A stretch of DNA of 5,873 nucleotides from contig JAJBVW010000162.1 of the NCBI GenBank assembly GCA_020866945.1, positions 1 through 5,873 of the forward strand, written 5' to 3'. Position numbers and translations under genes: made by a program. Source of the DNA: Oscillospiraceae bacterium. Lineage in GTDB: Bacteria > Bacillota > Clostridia > Oscillospirales > Oscillospiraceae. Position 1 is the stretch's first letter, and each line of letters begins with the position of its first letter. This document shows, one piece after another, positions 1 through 4,860 of the stretch. Under the pieces are notes generated by a model, which was given only the letters and a program-made list of their open reading frames with translations, ran no database searches and had not been told where the DNA came from.

Positions 1-60
1 CGCATACACCCCTGCGGCGATATAGACGGGAACGGCTCTGCGACGCTTTATCTCTCGCAT
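1..60 (-). CDS. 5' end of an unidentified minus-strand gene, probable membrane or secreted protein
   Basis: Only the first 20 codons lie in the window. The reading frame starts with ATG at 60-58 and runs leftward without a stop off the edge. The peptide begins MREIKRRRAVPVY and continues IAAGVYA: a strongly basic head (six K/R in the first eight residues) followed by a hydrophobic run, the usual look of a cytoplasmic N-tail entering a membrane segment or a signal peptide. The start is well supported: AGGAGG on the minus strand (plus 67-72) sits 6 bases before the ATG, and a good sigmaA promoter lies further upstream (119-147). The gene is divergent from rpe. The family cannot be named from 20 residues; small Clostridia membrane proteins of the XpaC type begin somewhat similarly, but that is only a weak resemblance from memory. 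The existence of the gene is much surer than any function. Confidence 0.72.
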   Translation of the reverse strand, partial: MREIKRRRAVPVYIAAGVYA

Positions 61-75
61 AGTATGCCTCCTGCG

Positions 76-151
76 AATCAAACGATGTCAATATGGGTGC
101 GTACACTTCTACATCCATATTTTATGCTAAAAATCAAACCACGTCAAGATA
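76..151. repeat. pair of direct repeats upstream of the minus-strand gene
   Basis: AATCAAACGATGTCAATAT (76-94) recurs as AATCAAACCACGTCAAGAT (132-150), a 56-base step. The first 16 positions match at 14. On the minus strand each copy reads TTGAC, two or three variable bases, then GTTTGATT. The distal copy contains the -35 box of the minus promoter (TTGACG, 147-142); the proximal copy lies in the expected 5' untranslated region, 15 bases before the AGGAGG. The pair may be a two-site operator for a regulator of the minus gene, or the relic of a promoter duplication. The repeat is seen directly; its role is inferred. Confidence 0.5.
119..147 (-). promoter_or_regulatory. sigmaA-type promoter for the minus-strand gene
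   Basis: Reading the minus strand, TTGACG (147-142) is followed after exactly 17 bases by TAAAAT (124-119). This is one mismatch from consensus in each hexamer with ideal spacing. Transcription would start near 112, giving a leader of about 50 bases before the ATG at 60. An inverted repeat, AATATGG at 90-96 and CCATATT at 115-121, spans the predicted start site and could be an operator. Confidence 0.65.
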
Positions 152-182
152 TTTACGAATCTGAAACTGAGTTTGCAGAGCG

Positions 183-211
183 TTGACTATTTTCCATAAT
201 CATGTTAATAT
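183..211 (+). promoter_or_regulatory. sigmaA-type promoter for rpe-recR, with extended -10
   Basis: TTGACT (183-188) and TAATAT (206-211) are 17 bases apart, and TGT immediately before the -10 box (203-205) supplies an extended -10 motif. A perfect TATAAT also occurs at 209-214, but its spacing of 20 is poor. Transcription would begin near 217-219, about 188 bases before the rpe ATG. It is the best plus-strand promoter ahead of rpe and is divergent from, and does not overlap, the minus promoter at 119-147. Confidence 0.65.
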
Positions 212-216
212 AATAT

Positions 217-240
217 AAAAGCCGCCTGCGGGTGGCTTTT
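217..240. terminator. stem-loop at the rpe transcript start; terminator-like, best in the minus direction
   Basis: AAAAGCCGCC (217-226) pairs with GGTGGCTTTT (231-240) around the loop TGCG: ten pairs, one of them G-U. The A-run and T-run at its two ends make it look like a bidirectional intrinsic terminator. On the minus strand the stem is followed by a further AT-rich tail rich in T, so it suits leftward (antisense) transcripts better; on the plus strand the Ts end at 240 and CAGTCG follows. The predicted start site of the 183-211 promoter falls on its first bases, so an rpe transcript would begin with this hairpin. It may therefore be a 5'-protecting stem rather than a terminator for rightward transcription. 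Confidence 0.55.
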
Positions 241-333
241 CAGTCGATATAGTTATGATTGCCCGTCGGATACACAAAAAACAGAAGCAGACAGCGAAAT
301 CGCGGGCCTTTTCATGCGATTTATGAAATCATA

Positions 334-373
334 CCCCTTAAGGGGAAACGATAAATTATCTGCCGTGCACGGC
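334..373 (+). promoter_or_regulatory. three consecutive palindromes in the rpe leader
   Basis: Within 40 bases there are three perfect palindromes: CCCCTTAAGGGG (334-345), GATAAATTATC (350-360, odd centre at 355) and GCCGTGCACGGC (362-373). They end 20 bases before the rpe ribosome-binding site. In RNA, the first and third could form four-pair stems with tetraloops; in DNA, any of them could be a dimer-binding operator downstream of the promoter. No regulator family is recognised from the sequences. The palindromes are seen; function is inference. Confidence 0.4.
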
Positions 374-405
374 GCGGCGGAGCATCTTTGCATAAGGAGC
401 GCTGT

Positions 406-1068
406 ATGACAACAGAAAAAATCGCGCCGTCCATCCTGTCGGCTGATTTCACCCGTCTGGGTGATGAAGTGGCGGAGGTGCTGCGGGGTGGGGCTGATTA
501 TGTCCATGTGGATGTGATGGACGGCATTTTTGTGCCGAATATCTCCATTGGCGTGCCGGTAGTGGCGAGTCTGCGAAAGGCCTTCCCCTCGGCGTTTTTG
601 GACGTACATCTGATGATAACCCAGCCGGTGCGGTATGTGGAGGCCTTTTGCGGGGCCGGAGCAAGCCTTCTCACCTTCCATGTGGAGGCGGATACGCCGG
701 AGAACATTACCCGCGCCCTCGCGGAAACCAGAGCCTGCGGTGTAAAGACCGGCCTTTCCGTGAAGCCGAACACATATTGGCAGGCGCTGGAGCCTTGGCT
801 GGCGGAGCTGGACATGGTCCTGGTGATGACCGTGGAGCCGGGCTTCGGCGGTCAGAAATTTATGGCGAACCAAATGCAGAAGGTGTCCGCCCTGCGGGCG
901 CGTCTGGATGAGATAAACCCCGCCTGCGACCTGGAGGTAGCCGGCGGCATCGGGCCGGAGACGGCCCCCGTGGCCCTGCGGGCCGGGGCGAATGTCCTTG
1001 TGGCGGGCAGCGCCGTCTTTGGGGCTTCTGACCGGGCTGCCCGGATTCAGGTGCTGCGGAACAGGTGA
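406..1068 (+). CDS. rpe: ribulose-phosphate 3-epimerase, with a catalytic Asp replaced by Ala
   Basis: This 220-residue cytosolic TIM-barrel protein belongs to the family that interconverts D-ribulose 5-phosphate and D-xylulose 5-phosphate in the pentose phosphate pathway. Family marks are clear: APSILSADF at the N-terminus (S9), HVDVMDG with metal ligands H34 and D36 (D36 also the first catalytic acid/base), DVHLM with H68, MTVEPGFGGQ at 141-150, and the phosphate-binding end AGSAVFG at 200-206. Length is normal (about 215-225). The oddity is LEVAGGI at 176-182: the family has EVDGG here, whose Asp is the second catalytic acid/base and a metal ligand. The codon at 940-942 is GCC, one base from GAC. 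The ATG at 406 is chosen because AAGGAG (394-399) lies 6 bases upstream; an in-frame TTG at 388 is upstream of that site. recR follows after 9 bases. The fold assignment is secure; activity is in doubt. Confidence 0.95.
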   Translation: MTTEKIAPSILSADFTRLGDEVAEVLRGGADYVHVDVMDGIFVPNISIGVPVVASLRKAFPSAFLDVHLMITQPVRYVEAFCGAGASLLTFHVEADTPENITRALAETRACGVKTGLSVKPNTYWQALEPWLAELDMVLVMTVEPGFGGQKFMANQMQKVSALRARLDEINPACDLEVAGGIGPETAPVALRAGANVLVAGSAVFGASDRAARIQVLRNR

Positions 1069-1077
1069 GGGAGCGTT

Positions 1078-1677
1078 ATGTCATTTTTTCCAGCATCCTT
1101 TGAGGAATTGATTGACCGCTTTGCGGCCCTTCCCGGCATTGGCCGGAAGAGCGCGCAGCGGCTGGCATTTCATGTGCTGGGCCTGCCGGAAGGGGAGGCG
1201 GAGGCGTTTGCCCAGGCCATCCTGACCGCACGGCAGAGCGTCCACACCTGCCCCATCTGCCAGAATCTGACGGACGGGGAGATTTGTTCCATCTGCGCGG
1301 ACAGCAAGCGGGATCGCTCCGTGGTCTGCGTCATGGCGGAGGCCAGGGACGTGGCAAGCCTTGAGCGCAGCCGGGAGTATAACGGCGTCTATCACGTCCT
1401 TCACGGCGTTCTGTCCCCCATGAGCCATGTGGGGCCGGACGACATCCGCGTTACCGAGCTTGTAAAGCGTGTGTCGGAGGGAGAGATACAGGAGGTCATT
1501 ATGGCCACAAACCCCGATACGGAGGGGGACGCCACGGCCATGTATATCTCGCGCCTTCTGAAACCCTTCGGCGTGCGGGTGACGCGCCTGGCCTATGGCA
1601 TCCCCGTTGGCTCCAATCTGGAGTTTACGGACGACGCCACCCTGGTGCGAGCCTTGGAGGGCCGCCGGGATATGTGA
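1078..1677 (+). CDS. recR: recombination protein RecR
   Basis: RecR acts with RecO (and RecF) at single-strand gaps, helping load RecA during recombinational repair; it forms a ring-shaped clamp on DNA. The 199-residue length is typical. In order: a helix-hairpin-helix with LPGIGRKSAQRLAFH at 18-32, a four-cysteine zinc finger (C58, C61, C70, C73), a Toprim domain from about 81 to 175 with E88 in VMAEARD and NPDTEGD at 145-151, and the conserved tail containing YGIPVG (173-178) and ALEGRR. All expected motifs are intact. The start at 1078 has AGGGAG (1068-1073), which overlaps the rpe stop, so the two genes are probably co-transcribed and perhaps translationally linked. In many Firmicutes recR follows dnaX and the ybaB-type gene; here it follows rpe instead, a different neighbourhood. 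Confidence 0.97.
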   Translation: MSFFPASFEELIDRFAALPGIGRKSAQRLAFHVLGLPEGEAEAFAQAILTARQSVHTCPICQNLTDGEICSICADSKRDRSVVCVMAEARDVASLERSREYNGVYHVLHGVLSPMSHVGPDDIRVTELVKRVSEGEIQEVIMATNPDTEGDATAMYISRLLKPFGVRVTRLAYGIPVGSNLEFTDDATLVRALEGRRDM

Positions 1678-1684
1678 GCTTTAT

Positions 1685-1706
1685 GACCTTGCAACAGGTC
1701 TTGTTT
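1685..1706 (+). terminator. weak hairpin after recR, possible partial terminator
   Basis: GACCT (1685-1689) and AGGTC (1696-1700) form a five-pair stem around a six-base loop, followed by TTGTTT. It begins 7 bases after the recR stop, the right place for a terminator, but the stem is short and the T-tract is interrupted. It might attenuate read-through into the RNase J gene rather than stop it. A second short inverted repeat, CGGGC at 1731-1735 and GCCCG at 1747-1751, lies just upstream of the internal promoter. Confidence 0.3.
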
Positions 1707-1752
1707 ATCGGGAAAAAGGGTATGATTTAACGGGCAGGATAAACCGGCCCGC

Positions 1753-1761
1753 TGTTATAAT
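1753..1761 (+). promoter_or_regulatory. extended -10 promoter ahead of the RNase J gene
   Basis: TGTTATAAT (1753-1761) is a perfect extended -10 element: TGn joined to consensus TATAAT. No good -35 hexamer sits 16-18 bases upstream (the region reads GGCAGG), which is tolerated in extended -10 promoters. Transcription would start near 1768, giving a leader of about 33 bases before the ATG at 1801. With the 123-base gap after recR, this suggests RNase J and the downstream genes have their own promoter in addition to any read-through from rpe-recR. Confidence 0.55.
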
Positions 1762-1800
1762 GCGTTATTTTTACATAATAAAGGAGTATTGAAATTTGTA

Positions 1801-3459
1801 ATGGCACAAAAACTGAAAATATTTGCGCTTGGCGGTCTGGATGAGATTGGCAAGAATATGTATGTCTATGAGTATGGAAAGGACATCCTGGTCGTGGACT
1901 GCGGCATGGGCTTTCCTGATGAGGATATGTATGGCATTGACGTGGTCATTCCGGACATCACCTATCTCGTCCAGAACAAGGACAGGGTGCGGGGCATCGT
2001 GCTGACCCATGGCCATGAAGACCATATCGGAGCCATGCCCTATGTGATGAGCAAGCTGGACTGTCCCGTCTATGCCACCCACCTGACGGCGGGACTGGTG
2101 CGCCTTAAGCTGGAGGAGCACCGCCTGGCGGATAAGGTGAAGCTTATCACCCACTCCGCCGGAGACGTGTTCCATGTGGGGTGCTTCACCTGCGAGCTTA
2201 TCCATGTGAACCATTCCATCCCGGACAGCGTGGCCGTGGCGGTCAAAACGCCCATCGGGACGATCATCCATACCGGCGACTTCAAGATTGACCTGACGCC
2301 TATTGAGGGTGGAGTGTTCGACTTCCACCGCTTCTCCCAGCTGGGGGAGGAGGGCGTGCTGGCCCTGCTGTCCGATTCCACCAACGTGGAGCGGCCCGGC
2401 TATTCCGACTCGGAGCATCACGTGGGGGAGAGTATGGATAAGCTCTTCCGGGGGTGCGACAAGCGCATCATCGTGACGACCTTCGCCTCCAATATCCACC
2501 GCATCCAGCAGGTCATCGACTGCGCCGCCCGCTATAAGCGGAAGGTGGGCATCACGGGCCGCAGCATGGAAAATGCCGTGAAGCTGGCGGTGGAGGAAGG
2601 GTATATGTCTGTTCCCAAGGATATTCTGGTGGATATAAACCGCTTGAACGCCCTGCCGCCCTCCAAGGTGGTCATCATTTCCACCGGCAGCCAGGGGGAG
2701 AATATGTCCGCCCTGTACCGCATGGCCTTTTCCGAGCATCGGCAGGTGAAGATTACCGCCGGAGACCGGGTCATCATCTCCGCCTCCGCCATTCCCGGCA
2801 ATGAGCGGACGGTGACGAAGGTCATTGACGAGCTGTTCTGGAAGGGCGCGGAGGTCATCTATGACCGCTCGATGGACATTCATGTCTCCGGCCATGCCTG
2901 CCAGATGGAGCAGAAAATCATGCTGGCCCTGACGAAGCCGAAGTATTTCATCCCCGTCCACGGGGAGCACCGTATGCTGTGCCGCCATTCCGAGCTGGCG
3001 CAGGAAATGGGCATGGACAGCAGCCATATCGTCATTGCGGGCATTGGCGAGGTCATCGAGCTGACGCCGAAGAAAATACAGAAAAACGGCACCGTTCCCT
3101 CTGGCCGTGTGCTGGTGGACGGGACGGATGAAGGCGGCGTGGAGAATATCGTCCTCCGGGATCGTCAGCATCTGGCCCAGGACGGTATGCTGGTGGTGGT
3201 CATGACCATGTCCACTCAGGACGGCACTATGATTTCCGACCCGAAAATTATCACCAGAGGCTTTGTCTATGTGAAGGACAACGCGCATCTGATGGAGGAA
3301 ATGCGCCGGGTGGTGTACGAAAGCATCGAGTCCTGCGAACGGCAGCATATCACGGACTGGTCTGAAATCAAGGCCAAGGTGAAAACGCAGCTGTCCGGCT
3401 ACCTCTATAAAGTAACCCGCCGCAGTCCCATGATCCTGCCCGTCATTATGGAGGTCTGA
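1801..3459 (+). CDS. rnj: ribonuclease J (metallo-beta-lactamase / beta-CASP RNase)
   Basis: RNase J is the Firmicute enzyme for mRNA turnover and rRNA 5'-end maturation, combining 5'-to-3' exonuclease and endonuclease activity in the cytosol. The 552-residue length fits the family (about 555). The N-terminal metallo-beta-lactamase part shows LGGLDEIGKN (10-19), HGHEDH (70-75), NHSIPDS with H138, and HTGDF with D160. The beta-CASP insert spans roughly 200-350, then HVSGHA (361-366) and PVHGE with H387, completing the two-metal site. A C-terminal domain ends with the familiar MILPVIMEV. The residue after HGE is His390, where I expect Tyr in many homologues. ATG 1801 is preferred because MAQKLKI matches the usual family start, although AAGGAG (1781-1786) is 14 bases away; an in-frame TTG at 1789 is only 2 bases from that site. 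An extended -10 promoter precedes it. Function is secure, exact start less so. Confidence 0.96.
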   Translation: MAQKLKIFALGGLDEIGKNMYVYEYGKDILVVDCGMGFPDEDMYGIDVVIPDITYLVQNKDRVRGIVLTHGHEDHIGAMPYVMSKLDCPVYATHLTAGLVRLKLEEHRLADKVKLITHSAGDVFHVGCFTCELIHVNHSIPDSVAVAVKTPIGTIIHTGDFKIDLTPIEGGVFDFHRFSQLGEEGVLALLSDSTNVERPGYSDSEHHVGESMDKLFRGCDKRIIVTTFASNIHRIQQVIDCAARYKRKVGITGRSMENAVKLAVEEGYMSVPKDILVDINRLNALPPSKVVIISTGSQGENMSALYRMAFSEHRQVKITAGDRVIISASAIPGNERTVTKVIDELFWKGAEVIYDRSMDIHVSGHACQMEQKIMLALTKPKYFIPVHGEHRMLCRHSELAQEMGMDSSHIVIAGIGEVIELTPKKIQKNGTVPSGRVLVDGTDEGGVENIVLRDRQHLAQDGMLVVVMTMSTQDGTMISDPKIITRGFVYVKDNAHLMEEMRRVVYESIESCERQHITDWSEIKAKVKTQLSGYLYKVTRRSPMILPVIMEV

Positions 3460-3474
3460 TTTTTCGGTAAGCCC

Positions 3475-3792
3475 ATGAATATACAGATATTTGGGAAAAA
3501 CAAGTGCTTTGACACAAAAAAGGCCCAGCGGTATTTCAAGGAGCGGCGGATAAAGTTTCAGTTCGTGGATATTCAGCGCTACGGCATGAGCCGGGGTGAG
3601 CTGAACAGCGTGAAAAACGCCGTGGGCATCGACGCCATGAGCAGCGCCCCGGAGGTGACCTATCTGGCCTACGCCGAGGATAAGCTGGAGGCACTGTATA
3701 ACGACCCGGAGCTTCTGAACACGCCTCTTGTCCGCAACGGAAAGCAGGCCACTGTCGGCTATTGCCCGGAGGTCTGGAAGACCTGGGAGTAA
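3475..3792 (+). CDS. ArsC/Spx-family thioredoxin-fold protein
   Basis: This 105-residue protein belongs to the ArsC/Spx/YffB-like branch of the thioredoxin fold. The N-terminus, with IFGKNKCFDTKKAQRYF (5-21), gives the beta strand and the active-site Cys11; there is no CXXC. The C-terminal block PLVRNGKQATVGY (84-96), with Arg87 and then Cys97, is the other hallmark. Small clostridial proteins of this type are often labelled arsenate reductase family, but with one N-terminal Cys and no arsenic genes nearby, arsenate reduction is not shown; a glutathione- or thiol-linked reductase role, or an Spx-like role, is equally possible. It starts 15 bases after the RNase J stop with only a weak GGTAAG-like upstream sequence, so its translation probably depends on ribosomes arriving from that gene. 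It is likely in one transcript with rnj and gpsA. Confidence 0.85.
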   Translation: MNIQIFGKNKCFDTKKAQRYFKERRIKFQFVDIQRYGMSRGELNSVKNAVGIDAMSSAPEVTYLAYAEDKLEALYNDPELLNTPLVRNGKQATVGYCPEVWKTWE

Positions 3793-3835
3793 TACCGGGG
3801 GAACAAGAGAGAACGAACAGACAGAAAGGCACAGT

Positions 3836-4828
3836 ATGCAAATCATAGTATTCGGCAGCGGGGCGTGGGGCACGGCCCTGTCCCTGCTGCTGCATGGAAA
3901 CGGACACCGCGTTACCCTTTGGAGCCGCCGGGAGGAAAAAGCGGCCCTTTTAAGGGCCAAGCGGAAAAATCCCTCCCTGGCCGGTGTCCGGCTTCCGGCG
4001 GATTTGGAAATCACTGCCGACATAACGGCGGCGGAGCGGGCGGAAATGGTGGTTTTTGTCACCCCGTCCTATGCCCTGCGCCAGACGGCGGAGCTTGCCG
4101 CCCCGTACATACGGCCCGGAACCGTCATCGTTTCCGCTACCAAGGGCCTGGAGCCGGAGACGAATCTGCGCATGAGCCAGATTATCCGGCAGGTGGTGGG
4201 AAAGGACTGCCCGGTGACGGTGCTGTCCGGCCCCTCCCATGCGGAGGAGGTCTCCCGCCGGATGGCCACCGGCTGCGTGGCCGCCTGCGAGGATATGGCC
4301 ACGGCGGAGCTTGTGCAGAGCGTCTTTATGAGCGAAATGTTCCGGGTCTACAGCAGCCGGGACGTAGCCGGCGTGGAGCTGTGCGGCGCCGCGAAAAACA
4401 TCGTCGCCCTGGGCTGCGGCATTATCGACGGGCTTGCCCTGGGGGATAATGCGCGGGCGCTGTTCATGACCCGCGCCCTCGCGGAAATCAGCGTTCTCTG
4501 CAAAAAATACGGGGCCGACCCTGTCACCTGCTACGGACTGGCCGGGATGGGCGACCTGATTGTCACCTGCACCTCCACCCACAGCCGGAATTACCGGGCC
4601 GGTCTGTTCATTGGCAAGGGCGCTCCGGCGGAGCAGGCGTTGCAGGAGGTTGGCGCGGTGGTAGAGGGCTATTACGCCGCCCGGAGCATACGGGAGCTTG
4701 CCATGAAGCTTGAGGCCGAGACCCCCATCTGCCAGTGCATATATGAAATTCTCTATGAAGCCGCCGACCCGGAAACTGAGCTGCGCGCTCTTATGACCAG
4801 AGTAGGAAAAAGCGAGGTCATTTTCTGA
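3836..4828 (+). CDS. gpsA: glycerol-3-phosphate dehydrogenase [NAD(P)+]
   Basis: GpsA reduces dihydroxyacetone phosphate to sn-glycerol 3-phosphate in the cytosol, supplying the backbone of phospholipids and lipoteichoic acid. The 330-residue product has the usual length. The Rossmann nucleotide-binding loop is GSGAWGTAL (7-15) near the N-terminus; SATKGLE (100-106) and SGPSHAEEV (131-139) are family signatures; the catalytic lysine is K187 in GAAKN; GDNARAL and GLAGMGDL follow in the C-terminal helical domain, with TSTHSRNYRAG in the substrate region. No key residue is missing. The start at 3836 is chosen because the Rossmann strand begins immediately (MQIIVFGSG) and AAAGG (3825-3829) sits 6 bases upstream; the frame stays open further upstream, into the preceding gene, but that stretch has no family similarity. 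It is 43 bases after the thioredoxin-fold gene. Confidence 0.97.
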   Translation: MQIIVFGSGAWGTALSLLLHGNGHRVTLWSRREEKAALLRAKRKNPSLAGVRLPADLEITADITAAERAEMVVFVTPSYALRQTAELAAPYIRPGTVIVSATKGLEPETNLRMSQIIRQVVGKDCPVTVLSGPSHAEEVSRRMATGCVAACEDMATAELVQSVFMSEMFRVYSSRDVAGVELCGAAKNIVALGCGIIDGLALGDNARALFMTRALAEISVLCKKYGADPVTCYGLAGMGDLIVTCTSTHSRNYRAGLFIGKGAPAEQALQEVGAVVEGYYAARSIRELAMKLEAETPICQCIYEILYEAADPETELRALMTRVGKSEVIF

Positions 4829-4860
4829 TTGCATGGAATGGGACATGAGAAAGGGGCGAA

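Larger units (their letters stand above)
61..405. other. divergent intergenic control region and rpe leader
   Basis: These 345 bases separate the minus-strand gene from rpe. The half nearest the minus gene (about 80-220) is AT-rich and carries both divergent promoters. The rest (about 241-405) would be transcribed as an rpe leader of nearly 190 bases, which is long for a housekeeping gene. It contains a stem-loop at its start (217-240), alternative short pairings around 297-328, and three palindromes (334-373). I looked for the conserved cores of common riboswitches and for tRNA features and recognised none. No open frame in it has a convincing ribosome-binding site, so I call no gene here. 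Confidence 0.6.

Noticed and set aside
255..326. 23-codon basic leader peptide frame in the rpe leader
   Set aside because: No Shine-Dalgarno sequence precedes the ATG and the product has no recognisable features, so chance is the simpler explanation.
388..405. Upstream TTG start for rpe
   Set aside because: The AAGGAG at 394-399 lies downstream of this codon and serves ATG 406; the six extra residues match nothing in the family.
253..873. 206-codon minus-strand frame over the leader and rpe
   Set aside because: It overlaps most of rpe and the leader, shows no domain, and has no sensible promoter or ribosome-binding context.
3728..3835. Upstream extension of gpsA into the thioredoxin-fold gene
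   Set aside because: GpsA proteins begin right at the Rossmann strand, which starts at ATG 3836 with its own ribosome-binding site.
1771..4062. 763-codon open frame on the minus strand across RNase J, the thioredoxin-fold gene and gpsA
   Set aside because: It is antisense to three genes with clear family motifs, its translation is a His/Gly/Leu-rich low-information protein, and it results from the GC-rich codon use on the plus strand. It has no recognisable domain.
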